A DNA stretch of 64,000 bases from Methanobrevibacter woesei (GTDB lineage: Archaea; Methanobacteriota; Methanobacteria; Methanobacteriales; Methanobacteriaceae). Location of the stretch: the NCBI RefSeq assembly GCF_003111605.1, contig NZ_MZGU01000004.1, positions 496,001 through 560,000 of the forward strand, given 5' to 3'. This document shows, piece by piece, positions 37,186-47,234 of this stretch (its first letter is position 1; every line of letters starts with the position of its first letter). Both the position numbers and the translations under genes were made by a program. Below the pieces are notes generated by a model, which saw only the letters and a program-made list of their open reading frames with translations, ran no database searches and was not told the origin of the DNA.

Positions 37186-38658
37186 ATGAAAAAGGAATCT
37201 GTAGGAATTGTTGAAACAAAATATTTTGATATTGCAGACACTATTAAATTAGAGAGCGGTAAGACTCTAAGTAATGTTACTGTAGCTTATGAAACTTATG
37301 GTGAACTAAATAAAGAAAAAAACAATGCAGTTCTTATTTGTCATGCTCTATCAGGAGATGCTCATGCAGCAGGTTGGCATAAAGGAGATAAGAAACCTGG
37401 TTGGTGGGAAATTTTAATAGGGCCAGGTAAAGCATTAGACAGCAGAAAATACTTTATTATATGTTCTAATGTTTTAGGTGGATGTAAAGGCACTACAGGT
37501 CCTGCTTCTATTAATCCTGAAACCGGAAAGCAATATGGTACTGATTTTCCAGTAATCACCATTAAGGATATGGTTAATGTTCAAAAGATTCTAGTTGATT
37601 CCTTTGGTATTGATAAGTTAGCTGCTGTTATTGGAGGATCTATGGGTGGAATGCAGGTTATGCAATGGCTTGTTTCCTATCCTGAGATGGTTAAAAAGGC
37701 AATTCCAATAGCTACAACAGCAAGGTCTTCTCCTCAGCAAATAGCTTTTAATGAGGTTGGCCGTCAGTCAATAGTTGCTGACCCTGACTGGGCTGGAGGA
37801 AACTACTATGAAACTGGTAAAGTTCCTAAAAATGGACTTTCTGTAGCACGTATGGTTGCTCATATTACCTATCTAAGTGATGAGTCAATGTATCTTAAAT
37901 TTGGACGTGACTTGCAGGATAAAGAGGAAGTTACCTATGACTTGTCAATGGATTTCCAGGTTGAAAGCTATCTTCATCATCAAGGTGCATCCTTTGTAAA
38001 ACGTTTTGATGCAAATAGCTATCTCTACATTACAAAAGCTATTGATTTATTTGATTTGTCAATTAACAACTCATTAATTGATGGTTTAAGTCCTGTTAAA
38101 GCTAAAGTTGAAGTTGTTTCTGTTGATTCTGACTGGCTTTATCCAACAGAGCACAGTATGGATATTCTAACAGCTCTTCAGGCTAATGATGTGGAAGTAT
38201 CCTTCTCAGAGCTTAAATCCAGCTATGGTCATGATGCATTCCTTCTTGAGAAAGGACAACTTAACTATATCGTTTCAAGATTCCTTGCAGATAATGTTGT
38301 AGAGGACTTGATGAGAACTGATGTAATAACAATAACAGAAAAGGCTCAAGTAGAGGAAGCTGCCCGTTTGATGCTTGATAATCAAGTTACTCACTTGCCT
38401 GTTGTTACAGATGACAAGAAGTTAATTGGTATTGTAACTAGCTGGGACTTGTCTAAGTCTATTGCAACTGATTCTAAGGATTTAATGGATATAATGACAA
38501 AAACAGTTAAGTTCTGTAAAGCTGAAGACACAATTGAAGAGATATCTCATAAAATGAAGAAGTTTGATATTTCCTGTCTTCCAGTTGTTGATGATGACTT
38601 GATTCTTCAGGGAATAATTACAACTGACCAAATAAGTCATTTAATTTCTTATATTTAA
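37186..38658 (+). CDS. metXA: Homoserine O-acetyltransferase with C-terminal CBS domains
   Basis: 490 residues from ATG 37186 after AGGTGG; an upstream in-frame TTG at 37162 lies inside rnc and is rejected. The alpha/beta-hydrolase part (to about 365) has the nucleophile in [14 protein letters not shown] and the His in [11 protein letters not shown]. Two CBS domains (about 375-490, [20 protein letters not shown] and [20 protein letters not shown]) follow, suggesting allosteric control by adenosyl ligands. It starts the acetylhomoserine route to methionine; metY lies opposite, convergent. Confidence 0.93.
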   Translation: MKKESVGIVETKYFDIADTIKLESGKTLSNVTVAYETYGELNKEKNNAVLICHALSGDAHAAGWHKGDKKPGWWEILIGPGKALDSRKYFIICSNVLGGCKGTTGPASINPETGKQYGTDFPVITIKDMVNVQKILVDSFGIDKLAAVIGGSMGGMQVMQWLVSYPEMVKKAIPIATTARSSPQQIAFNEVGRQSIVADPDWAGGNYYETGKVPKNGLSVARMVAHITYLSDESMYLKFGRDLQDKEEVTYDLSMDFQVESYLHHQGASFVKRFDANSYLYITKAIDLFDLSINNSLIDGLSPVKAKVEVVSVDSDWLYPTEHSMDILTALQANDVEVSFSELKSSYGHDAFLLEKGQLNYIVSRFLADNVVEDLMRTDVITITEKAQVEEAARLMLDNQVTHLPVVTDDKKLIGIVTSWDLSKSIATDSKDLMDIMTKTVKFCKAEDTIEEISHKMKKFDISCLPVVDDDLILQGIITTDQISHLISYI

Positions 38659-38672
38659 AAAAAAGATTTAAG

Positions 38673-38692
38673 GAAAGGTTGAAAAGCCTTTC
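38673..38692. terminator. Hairpin between metX and metY
   Basis: GAAAGG and CCTTTC pair around an 8-nt loop between the convergent metX and metY stops, followed by a T-rich stretch on the plus strand and preceded by an A-run that reads as T on the minus strand. It could serve both. Confidence 0.6.
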
Positions 38693-38705
38693 ATTTATTT
38701 AATTT

Positions 38706-39995
38706 TTAGTTTACTGCTTTTTTTAATGCTTGATCTATATCTGCAATAAGATCTTCAACATTTTCAATACCTACAGACATTCTAATGAAGTCTGGAGTGA
38801 TTCCACTTTCTAATTGTTCTTCAGAACTCATATTTGAGTGTGTAGTGGTTGCAGGGTGTATTACTAAGGTTTTAGCATCAGCAATATTCGCTACATGGGA
38901 TAACAATTCAACACTTTCAATGAATTTTTTACCCTCTTCAATTCCACCTTTGATACCAAATCCAACAATACAACCATAATTGCCATTTAAGTATTTTTCA
39001 GCCATTTCATGGTTTTCATTGTCTTCAAGACCAGGATAATTTACCCATGAAACTGCTTCATGGTTTTTAAGGAATTTAGCTATTTCTAAAGCATTTTCAC
39101 AATGTTGATTTACTCTTAAACTTAGGGATTCAGTACTTTGTAAAATCATAAATGCATTCATTGGACTCATTACAGTTCCTAAGTCTTTCATTAAATGAGC
39201 ACGTGCTTTCATGATATATGCTTTGTTTCCAAAAGCCTCAGAGTAAATTAAACCATGGTAGGATTCATCAGGTTCTGTAAATTGTGGGAATTTTCCATTG
39301 GTCCAATCAAAGTTACCACCATCTACAATAATTCCACCCATACTTGTTCCTGTTCCAGATAAGAATTTGGTAGCTGAATGAACAACAATATCTGCACCAT
39401 AATCAATTGGTCTGACCATTGTAATAGCTGAGGTATTATCTACAATTAAAGGAATTCCATTTTCATGTGCAATTTCAGCTATTGCTTCAAAATCAGGGAT
39501 ATCTAATTGAGGATTTCCAACAGATTCACAGTATATTGCTTTTGTTTTATCGTTGATAGCTTCTCTGTAAGCATCAAGGTCATGAGTATCTACAAAGTTA
39601 ACTTTAATTCCCCAGTTAACCATTGTATTCTTAAATAAAGTGTAGGTTCCTCCATAGAGGTTATTTGAAGCTACAATTTCATCTCCTGCATTTGTTATGT
39701 TTAAAATAGCTAGTAAAATTGCAGACATTCCTGTTGATTGAGCTAGTGCACCTACTCCATTTTCAATAGCTGCAACCCTTTTCTCTAATACTTCAGTGGT
39801 AGGATTTGATATTCTTGTGTAAATGTGTCCTTCTTCTTCAAGTGCATATAGTTTTTTAGCTTTTTCGGCACTTTCAAAGGCATAAGAACTTGTGTAATAA
39901 ATTGGGGTTGCTCTTGCACCAGTTACAGGATCTGCTCTTTCTTCTCCTGCATGAACTTCTAAAGTTCTTTCTCCATATTTTCTTTTATTAGTCAT
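38706..39995 (-). CDS. metY: O-acetylhomoserine sulfhydrylase
   Basis: 429 residues, the usual length for MetY of the Cys/Met-metabolism PLP family. It makes homocysteine (or methionine) from O-acetylhomoserine and a sulfur donor. The PLP lysine is in [18 protein letters not shown], and [25 protein letters not shown] and [15 protein letters not shown] are family signatures. It starts with [15 protein letters not shown] at the N-terminus. It faces metX, its upstream pathway partner. Confidence 0.95.
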   Translation of the reverse strand: MTNKRKYGERTLEVHAGEERADPVTGARATPIYYTSSYAFESAEKAKKLYALEEEGHIYTRISNPTTEVLEKRVAAIENGVGALAQSTGMSAILLAILNITNAGDEIVASNNLYGGTYTLFKNTMVNWGIKVNFVDTHDLDAYREAINDKTKAIYCESVGNPQLDIPDFEAIAEIAHENGIPLIVDNTSAITMVRPIDYGADIVVHSATKFLSGTGTSMGGIIVDGGNFDWTNGKFPQFTEPDESYHGLIYSEAFGNKAYIMKARAHLMKDLGTVMSPMNAFMILQSTESLSLRVNQHCENALEIAKFLKNHEAVSWVNYPGLEDNENHEMAEKYLNGNYGCIVGFGIKGGIEEGKKFIESVELLSHVANIADAKTLVIHPATTTHSNMSSEEQLESGITPDFIRMSVGIENVEDLIADIDQALKKAVN

Positions 39996-40078
39996 ATTTA
40001 ATCACTAGTAAAATATATGGAAATTTAAAAATTTAATAGTTTTCCCATTTTAAGGAAAACTCTAAAAAATAAGTAATT

Positions 40079-40959
40079 TTATAAATTTTCTATTTCTTTT
40101 TTGGTTAGTTTTGTGAGGTTCATTATTTCTTCTATTGGGTAGTTTTGTTTTTTCATTCTTTTTGCAACTGTTTCTATTCCTTCATTTCTACCTTTTCTTT
40201 CGCCTTCTTCAATTCCCTCATCTACAAGTTCTCTAAAAACATTAGTTTTCATTTTTATTTTCTCCATTATAAGATTAAACTCTTTTTCATCTTCAATAAA
40301 TCTTCTAGCTAATATGGCTTGACCTTTTTTTAAAGTTTCTAATGTTTCCTGTTCAATTTCAGTTAATTCATTTGTTAGTTTAACGGTTTGTTTTAATATT
40401 TCTTTAGGTTGTTCTTTTGATTTGAAAAATGGTAAAAATCTTAATTCATGAAGTTCTTGTCTTGTTAGTGTTTTTTTATTTTTTATCTTTTCTTTTAATC
40501 TTTTTAATACTTTGTCTCCTTCTATCTCTTTTAGTGAGAAAATTTCAGGTTTGAATATTATTGGTCCATAATCCCATAATTCCTGTGTTTTCACATGGTA
40601 TGTATACAGTATAAATATTCTCACTTTGGATTTTTGCTTTTCAATTGCAAGAGCTGTATAAACCATAAATCGTTTTATATCTTGTGATTTTAATTTACTA
40701 TTTTGATATTCCACTATGATTATTTCATTTTTATCATTTTTAAGCACTTTATCAGCATATCTATAAACCGGATCTGTGGTTATGAATTCTGTAGATAATT
40801 CTTCCACTATCTGATTATTTTTGTCAAAAAATTCAACCATGTATGTCTGTTCTAGTTTTCCTGTGTTTTAAAAAAGGTATCTGCAAATTTATATATTTTT
40901 TTGTAGGGTTCTTCAGTGTTTGTGGATATAGTAATATTATCGGGATTTTCTTTATCCAT
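40079..40959 (-). pseudogene. Rpn-type PD-(D/E)XK nuclease gene with a frameshift near its 5' end
   Basis: The long frame (253 residues, 40840-40079) matches the Rpn/PDDEXK transposase-like family: EFITTDPVYRYADKVLKND opens the core, EIIIVEYQNSK holds an acidic-x-x-Gln active-site-like motif, and the tail has FRELVDEGIEEGERKGRN. Just upstream, a separate frame (40959-40852) starts with ATG and encodes 35 residues, MDKENPDNITISTNTEEPY then KKIYKFADTFFKT, that look like the missing N-terminus. The ATG frame reads TGKLEQTYMVEFF without a break from that point, so an ACACA-region indel has split the gene. Whether the long part is expressed is unknown. Confidence 0.75.
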
Positions 40960-41173
40960 ATAATCACCATTTTTTAATTAAATTAATAAAAATATTTATA
41001 AATTTGCTGTAATTTATGAACAATATTTTAATTTAACTTAAAAATTTTTAACATAAGTCAATAAAATTAAATAAAAATTACAGTATTTATTATTTTAGAA
41101 CCTCAATTTTTCATGGATGATTAAACTCAATCACCTCATAATATGATACTAAATTGTGTATAATTTATTAATA

Positions 41174-43870
41174 ATGAAAACATATTATTATAACATGAGT
41201 TCCAATTTTAAATTTTTAAAAAACTTTAATAGAAATTTGTATATTTTAGCAGACACAATTGAAAAAGAAATTTACACTGCACCATCAGCGGTTCTAGCAG
41301 ATGGTACAACCTTTTTAGAGAATTTAATTTTTGATATTTTTAAAAGAGTAAATCATGAATTAGATTTGCGCATTCCCTTTGCTGATAAAGTGGAATTTTT
41401 AGCTAAATCAAATTATATTAGCATTAATTTGAAAAAAAATCTTTTAAGGTCATATAGAATCAGAAATTCTATGCACAGTATCAATGATAATGTGGAAGAC
41501 CACTTGAAGCTAAATAAGCTACGTGCAGTGAACATGCATAAATATCTCTTTATCAGTGCATGGTTATATTATGATGAATTCTGTGATGATATCTTCAAGT
41601 CATCAAAACCATCATATATTCATCCAGATAAGATAAACAAGGGAATTTTCAATGAAAACAACATTGAAATTAAAAATTGTATTGCATGTGGAACACCATT
41701 GGGCTCCAAAAACAGCCTCTTCTGTCCTCATTGTAAGGAAAAGCTTCACAAAAGTGATGAGCTAAAATCACTTAGAAAATCCATAGGATCAAAGACTCCA
41801 TTTAAAAAAGACAGATTAATTGAATTAGGCTATTCAAAAGAGCTTAGAAATCAGCTATTAATTGAATTGAGAAATGAAGGATATGTAAAAATTGTTGGCA
41901 GATTAAATTATTTCAACAATGAAAAAATTAATGAACTTATAAAGGAAACAGACCAATACAGAAAAGTTGAAAATACATTATATAATTTAAACTCAAGAAA
42001 CTTGTCACTTGAAGAAGTTAGAAATTCAGAGTGCTATGAATTAGGTAAAAAGGGCATAGCTCCTTTTGTTGAAATCTATAAAATCATCTCTAAATTATGC
42101 ATTACAACTTTTTTAAGAAATTTCTTCCTAAAAGAATCCTTTGATAACTTGAAATTTGACATTGACATTGTTTACCAATGGTATAATCAGGAAAAGACCA
42201 GTTTCAGTCCAGACTTTAAGAAATTTAATCAGATACTCATTAACAACTTCTTGAAATTGAAAAGAGCAGGCAGGGATAATGAAGAAATTAAAAAAGAGCT
42301 GTTCATAAATGAAGATATCTGGAATTACTGGAAAACATCTGATAATGAGCTATTTGTAGACTTCTTTGAAAACATTAAAGAGATTAAATATGAAATCTTT
42401 TTAAAGGAACTTAGAAAAGGAAATATAAGGGAAGATGCATTGAAAATAGCTGAAATCACTGAAGAAGATTTAAGTGATAAATTAGCTAATGATGATTCTT
42501 TCAATAAGAAGTTCAATGAGCAATATGTTGAAAAGAGATCTAACAAATTTATTCATTATTTAAATCAGGAAAGCATTGAAACATCTGCAGTCAAATCTAA
42601 GCTATCTATCGAAGAGGTTAACCAATGGGTGGAAAAAGGCCGTAAAACAAGGGAAGAACCATTCAAAAGTTTCTGTTTAAAGTATACTAAAGCTTTAATG
42701 GACAAATATTTAAGGTTGCTTAGAAAAACAGATATTGAAAATGCATTTGTAAACTCTCAAATTAAAAGGGATGATTTAGATAGCTGGATAAGAAAAGGTC
42801 AAAGACAGTACGATGATTCTAATGACATGTTCATCACATTTTATTCAAAACTTACAAAAATATTGCTTAACAAGTATGTGGAAGCCCGTAAAAATGGAAA
42901 AAGGAAAAAAGAAGCTGCAAAGGAAATAGGCAAAACAGTTGAATCTGTTAAAAACCTATTGGACAATAAGATGAATGAGGAATGCAGGCAAAAGCTTGAA
43001 AAAATCAAGGCGGACTTAATAATTGATTCATTTAAAGAGGGAAAAACCAAGGAAGAAACAATCTTAAAGGTAGATATCAGCTTAAATGAATTAAATGAAT
43101 ATCTTGAATTGGGTAAAGATGAAGAATCTCAATATCATGCATTGTATGAAGAATACAGTAAATCTTTAGTTCCTAATTTAATGAAAAAGTTCCTAAAGGA
43201 ATTTGAAACAAAACAACAGTCCAAAGTACTCAAATCTCTAAAAATCACTGAGAAAGATTTAGAAAACTGGTGCAAGATAGAAGAAGATGAAGAAAATCCA
43301 ATTACTTTTTATGACAGTTATATGGAGATAAAAAAAGAGAAATATATTAGTAATTTTATCAAAAAAGGATCCAAGTTAAAGGCATTAAAGAATTCAGACA
43401 TGACAAATGATGAATTCATGGAGTTTGAAGAAGAGTTAAATGATGAAATTCGTGAAAGACAAATGTTGCTTTTCTTAAAGGAAATTATAAAGCATAATAA
43501 ACCTAAACAGGCAGCAAGAAAAGTTAACATTAAATTAAATGATGCATATGAATGGTATGTAAAAGGTCTTGAAGGGGACAACGAATACACTGACTTCTCT
43601 GAGATATTTTACGATGCATTTATTGAAAGGATATTGGTTATATTGAAAAATTTAACTTCTGAAGGAGAAAGCGAGGGGAACATTGTCAAATTCTTAAAAC
43701 ATCAATCATTTATGGATAAAGAAGACTACAAGTTCTTAAAAAATATAGGAACCATTACAAAAGATGAAAACAATAGAACTGCTATCAATATTGAAAGGGA
43801 AAGAAACCTATTTAACATTCATCCAGATTTACTTGATTTAGATATAGAGCTAAATTTAATGGATGAATAA
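41174..43870 (+). CDS. Large unassigned repeat protein with zinc ribbon
   Basis: About 898 residues from ATG 41174 (GTG 41156 and ATG 41195 are other options; none has a clear ribosome-binding site). Residues 1-150 form a helical region with SAVLADGTTFLENLIFDIFKR and LLRSYRIRNSMHS. A zinc ribbon follows at about 169-190 (CIACGTPLG and FCPHCKEKL). From about 195 to 850 there are around nine or ten degenerate helical repeats of 50-70 residues, each with a W-containing turn (VNQWVEKGRK, LDSWIRKGQR, AYEWYVKGLE). They look like HTH or tetratricopeptide-style units. It is very rich in Lys and Glu. I cannot name a family or function. Confidence 0.7.
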   Translation: MKTYYYNMSSNFKFLKNFNRNLYILADTIEKEIYTAPSAVLADGTTFLENLIFDIFKRVNHELDLRIPFADKVEFLAKSNYISINLKKNLLRSYRIRNSMHSINDNVEDHLKLNKLRAVNMHKYLFISAWLYYDEFCDDIFKSSKPSYIHPDKINKGIFNENNIEIKNCIACGTPLGSKNSLFCPHCKEKLHKSDELKSLRKSIGSKTPFKKDRLIELGYSKELRNQLLIELRNEGYVKIVGRLNYFNNEKINELIKETDQYRKVENTLYNLNSRNLSLEEVRNSECYELGKKGIAPFVEIYKIISKLCITTFLRNFFLKESFDNLKFDIDIVYQWYNQEKTSFSPDFKKFNQILINNFLKLKRAGRDNEEIKKELFINEDIWNYWKTSDNELFVDFFENIKEIKYEIFLKELRKGNIREDALKIAEITEEDLSDKLANDDSFNKKFNEQYVEKRSNKFIHYLNQESIETSAVKSKLSIEEVNQWVEKGRKTREEPFKSFCLKYTKALMDKYLRLLRKTDIENAFVNSQIKRDDLDSWIRKGQRQYDDSNDMFITFYSKLTKILLNKYVEARKNGKRKKEAAKEIGKTVESVKNLLDNKMNEECRQKLEKIKADLIIDSFKEGKTKEETILKVDISLNELNEYLELGKDEESQYHALYEEYSKSLVPNLMKKFLKEFETKQQSKVLKSLKITEKDLENWCKIEEDEENPITFYDSYMEIKKEKYISNFIKKGSKLKALKNSDMTNDEFMEFEEELNDEIRERQMLLFLKEIIKHNKPKQAARKVNIKLNDAYEWYVKGLEGDNEYTDFSEIFYDAFIERILVILKNLTSEGESEGNIVKFLKHQSFMDKEDYKFLKNIGTITKDENNRTAINIERERNLFNIHPDLLDLDIELNLMDE

Positions 43871-43928
43871 TCTTAATAGCTATTAATTAGATAATTACTA
43901 TTTAGATTGATAGTGGGATTTAGATATA

Positions 43929-45368
43929 ATGTGCTCAATTGCAGGTTTAGAAGGTAATTTCAAAGCAAGTGATTTAACTAAAATGCTTAAATCATCTAAA
44001 AATAGAGGTATTGACTCATCAGGAGTATTTTTAGCCCCTGACACCCTTGAAAACAATATTGATTTAGATGATTATGAAAATGATTCCAATTTAAACTTTG
44101 CAATGGGGCATAACTTATTATCTATTTTTAAACTTGAAAATAGTGAATTTTACCAGCCTGTTTCTAAGGATAATCTTGTTTTAGTTTTTAATGGTGAGAT
44201 TTATAATTTCAGGGAGCTGGCTGAATTTCTTAATTCTGACTTTAGCTGTGATACAGATTTGCTTCTAAATTTAGCATGTCATTATTTTAAAAAGTCAGGT
44301 AATTTACTTGAAGCTGTTAAGAAAACTGTAAGTAAAATTGATGGAGATTACAGTTTTGTAATATGGGATGGTAAAAACTTAGCTATTGCACGGGATGATA
44401 TGGGAGTCAAGCCATTATTCTATGCAGTTAATAATAATTTAAAGGGATTTTCCTCAACAAGAAAATCACTAAGAGAAGTTGGATTTAGTGAAATAATCTC
44501 TTTAAAGCCTGGAAATATCTTATACAACTGGAAAGAGGTGGAGTTTAGAGCCCATCCATGGCAAATAACAGAAAATATAGATATCTCTAATCTAAAAGAA
44601 TTACTATTTAACTCAGTTTCAAAAAGAGTGGAGTTTTTAGAAGAGATAGCAGTAATCTTTTCAGGGGGAGTAGACAGTGCTATCTTAACTTTAATTTTAA
44701 AAAAAATAGCTAGTCAGAGAGATCTTAAAATAAGACTATATTCTGTTGGTGGTAAAAACTCAAAAGATGTTCAGGCTGCTAAAAAACTTGCATCACAACT
44801 TCACTTGCCTTTAAAAGTTCATGATATTTCAGAAGAAACTGTAAAGGAAAATCTTTCTAATGTTATAAATGCTATTGATGATACAAATCTGATGAAAATA
44901 GGAGTTGGAATGACAATTTACTTAGCATCAAAGATGATAAAAGAAGATGGTCTTAAAGTAGCTATTTCAGGCCAAGGTGCAGATGAACTCTTTGCAGGAT
45001 ACAATAGATACCTAAAATCCTTTGAAAGTGGAGATTTGGATGAGGAATTGAGACATGACATTGAAAATATGTATCATGTTAACTTAGAGCGTGATGATGC
45101 AGTGTCTATGGATAATGGTGTAGAATTGAGATTACCTTTCCTTGATTCTAAATTAGTGGAATTTGCACTTAACATTCCAGTTGAGTATAAAATTATAGCT
45201 AGGGATGATAAAATAAGAAAACATATTTTAAGGAATTTAGCTAGTGAATTAGGGCTTGATGATGAATTTGCATTTAGGCCTAAGAAAGCAGCACAATATG
45301 GAACTGGAATTGATAAGATTCTACGTAAAAAAATCATTAAAAATTATGATTTAAACTCTTTTTTATAA
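43929..45368 (+). CDS. asnB: Asparagine synthetase (glutamine-hydrolysing)
   Basis: 479 residues. The N-terminal class II glutaminase starts MCSIAGLEGNF, with Cys2 as nucleophile after Met removal, and has FNGEIYNFRELAEFLN. The synthetase half has the PP-loop IFSGGVDSAILTLILKK and the substrate motif ISGQGADELFAGYNRYLKS. It makes Asn from Asp with Gln nitrogen. It is followed by a gatC-like gene after 86 nt and is placed at the head of the hom block, the same order as in Methanothermobacter. Confidence 0.92.
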   Translation: MCSIAGLEGNFKASDLTKMLKSSKNRGIDSSGVFLAPDTLENNIDLDDYENDSNLNFAMGHNLLSIFKLENSEFYQPVSKDNLVLVFNGEIYNFRELAEFLNSDFSCDTDLLLNLACHYFKKSGNLLEAVKKTVSKIDGDYSFVIWDGKNLAIARDDMGVKPLFYAVNNNLKGFSSTRKSLREVGFSEIISLKPGNILYNWKEVEFRAHPWQITENIDISNLKELLFNSVSKRVEFLEEIAVIFSGGVDSAILTLILKKIASQRDLKIRLYSVGGKNSKDVQAAKKLASQLHLPLKVHDISEETVKENLSNVINAIDDTNLMKIGVGMTIYLASKMIKEDGLKVAISGQGADELFAGYNRYLKSFESGDLDEELRHDIENMYHVNLERDDAVSMDNGVELRLPFLDSKLVEFALNIPVEYKIIARDDKIRKHILRNLASELGLDDEFAFRPKKAAQYGTGIDKILRKKIIKNYDLNSFL

Positions 45369-45454
45369 AATTTTAATCTGTGAAATCTTAAACATTTATT
45401 AGTGTTAAACAATAAATTAATATTATTATAATTAATCGTTTAGGAGATTTATTA

Positions 45455-45670
45455 ATGAAAATAGAAAAAGACGCGGAAAAAATTGTAGAAGAATTTTCAA
45501 AAACATTAGATAATATTCCTGATCTTGAAGAAACATGGTATATTACAGATAATTTAAATCTCACACGTAAGGATGAATCTCACGAGAAAAATCCTGAAAA
45601 AATATTGAGAAATGCTAATATTGACAAAGATGGAAATCTTATTGTTAAAAAAGCAGATTGGGTTAATTAA
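45455..45670 (+). CDS. gatC: Archaeal GatC-like subunit of Asp/Glu-tRNA amidotransferase
   Basis: 71 residues. Short archaeal GatC proteins have the same layout: KIEKDAEKIVEEFSKTLDNI, a middle part ETWYITDNLN, then ILRNANIDKDGNLIVKKADW. GatC stabilises the GatA-GatB complex that amidates Asp-tRNA-Asn. The gatA and gatB genes are not in the window. It has GGAG upstream and sits between asnB and the ACT gene. Confidence 0.8.
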   Translation: MKIEKDAEKIVEEFSKTLDNIPDLEETWYITDNLNLTRKDESHEKNPEKILRNANIDKDGNLIVKKADWVN

Positions 45671-45693
45671 ATATAAAAATAGGGGACTTTATA

Positions 45694-46179
45694 ATGAGAA
45701 TGGATTTGGTTTTGGAGCTTTTAGATGTTCCAGGACAATTAGTGTCTGTATTAAAACCTATTAGTGGACTTGGTGCTAATTTAGTTACTGTTATCCATAA
45801 AAGAGACATTAAAAATGAAAAAGGAAGAATTCCTGTTCAATTGACTATTGAAGGTGAACGTAAAAACCTTAACCGTGTAATTGACAAATTTAATGAACTT
45901 GGTGTTTCTATTTTGGAAATGGATGGTGTTGTTCGCAAAGAAAAAGTTAGCACTATCTTAATTGGTCACATTGTTGATAAAGATATTAGGGACACTATGG
46001 ATAGAATTAATGAATTAGACGGCATTTATATTGTTGGATTTGATATTAAATTAGATGGTGAGGCTAAATCCTCTGCATTAATCAATATTGAGACGGATGT
46101 AGGCAAAAAACAAGTTGTATTTGATAGAATTAATGAAATTGCCGTTGAAAAGGATTTATTAGTGATTAATGAGGTTTAG
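45694..46179 (+). CDS. ACT-domain regulatory protein
   Basis: 161 residues with two ACT-type modules: [28 protein letters not shown] at the N-terminus and a weaker second module from about 85 ([26 protein letters not shown]). ACT modules bind amino acids and regulate metabolic enzymes. It ends 8 nt before hom, so it may give allosteric control by threonine or another aspartate-family product to homoserine dehydrogenase, which itself lacks an ACT domain here. This is inference from position and domain. Confidence 0.88.
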   Translation: MRMDLVLELLDVPGQLVSVLKPISGLGANLVTVIHKRDIKNEKGRIPVQLTIEGERKNLNRVIDKFNELGVSILEMDGVVRKEKVSTILIGHIVDKDIRDTMDRINELDGIYIVGFDIKLDGEAKSSALINIETDVGKKQVVFDRINEIAVEKDLLVINEV

Positions 46180-46187
46180 GGATATTT

Positions 46188-47207
46188 ATGAATGAATGTA
46201 AAGTCATAATTATGGGATTTGGTGCAGTAGGACAAGGAGTCGCTAATGCCATTTCTCTTAAAAAAGATATGATTAAACAAGAGCACAACGTCGAGGTGAA
46301 GGTTGTTGCTGCAGCTGATTCATCATCTTCAGCTATTTGTGCTGATGGGTTAGATGAACAGTTACTTGTTAGTGTTAAAAATGATAATGGAAGTTTAGCA
46401 TCATATCCAGAATATGGTAGTGATGTTTGTGGAATAGATGTATTAGATAGTGTTGAATATGATTGCTTAATAGAAGCAACACCAACTAACATTGAAGATG
46501 GTGAACCTGCTTTATCTTTAACTTTAAAAGCTTTTGAAGAAGGTAAAGATGTTGTAACTTCTAATAAAGGACACTTAGCATTATTCTTCAAAGATGTAGT
46601 TTCTGCAGCTGAAAAAAATAATGTTCAGTTCAGATATGAAGCTACTGTTGGGGGAGCAATGCCTATTATTAATTTTGTTAAAGATACTCTTTCCAGCTGT
46701 AAAATTTCTTCCATTGAAGGTATTTTAAACGGTACTACTAACTATATTTTATCTAGAATGACTTCTGAAGGTTCTTCCTATAAGGATATTTTACATGAGT
46801 CTCAAGAGTTAGGAATAGCTGAAACAGACCCTACTCAGGATGTTGAAGGAATTGATGCTGCATGTAAAACTGTTATTTTAGCTAATTCCTTACTTGGAAT
46901 TGATGCTACATATAGTGATGTAGATGTAGAAGGTATCTCTAATATTACCTCTCAAGCTATTGAACTTGCTAAAAAAGATGGTTATTTAATTAAATTAATA
47001 GCTGAAGTATCACCAGATAACTTAAAAGTGTCTCCGCGTCTAGTTAAACAAGGTAGCTCTTATGATGTAAATGGAACTTTAAACATGGCTACTGTTCACA
47101 CTGATTTAGCTGGTGATGTTACTGTTGTTGGTTTAGGTGCAGGTTCTCTTGAAACCGCTTCTGCAATGTTGACTGATTTAATTAGTATTTTAAAAAATAA
47201 ATACTAA
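46188..47207 (+). CDS. hom: Homoserine dehydrogenase
   Basis: 339 residues. It reduces aspartate semialdehyde to homoserine. The NAD(P)-binding N-terminus is [18 protein letters not shown], and the catalytic domain has [30 protein letters not shown] and [10 protein letters not shown]-like [17 protein letters not shown]. It has no C-terminal ACT domain, in contrast to many bacterial versions; the neighbouring ACT gene may compensate. It is followed by the ApgM-like gene at 47235. Confidence 0.95.
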   Translation: MNECKVIIMGFGAVGQGVANAISLKKDMIKQEHNVEVKVVAAADSSSSAICADGLDEQLLVSVKNDNGSLASYPEYGSDVCGIDVLDSVEYDCLIEATPTNIEDGEPALSLTLKAFEEGKDVVTSNKGHLALFFKDVVSAAEKNNVQFRYEATVGGAMPIINFVKDTLSSCKISSIEGILNGTTNYILSRMTSEGSSYKDILHESQELGIAETDPTQDVEGIDAACKTVILANSLLGIDATYSDVDVEGISNITSQAIELAKKDGYLIKLIAEVSPDNLKVSPRLVKQGSSYDVNGTLNMATVHTDLAGDVTVVGLGAGSLETASAMLTDLISILKNKY

Positions 47208-47234
47208 TTTTTCTTATTTTTTTTTCTTGATACT

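Noticed and set aside
41004-41080. CTGTAATTT and AAATTACAG form an inverted repeat upstream of the 904-residue-class gene, as might flank an insertion sequence.
   Set aside because: The arms are only 9 bp in AT-rich DNA, enclose about 65 bp, and no transposase or target duplication is present.
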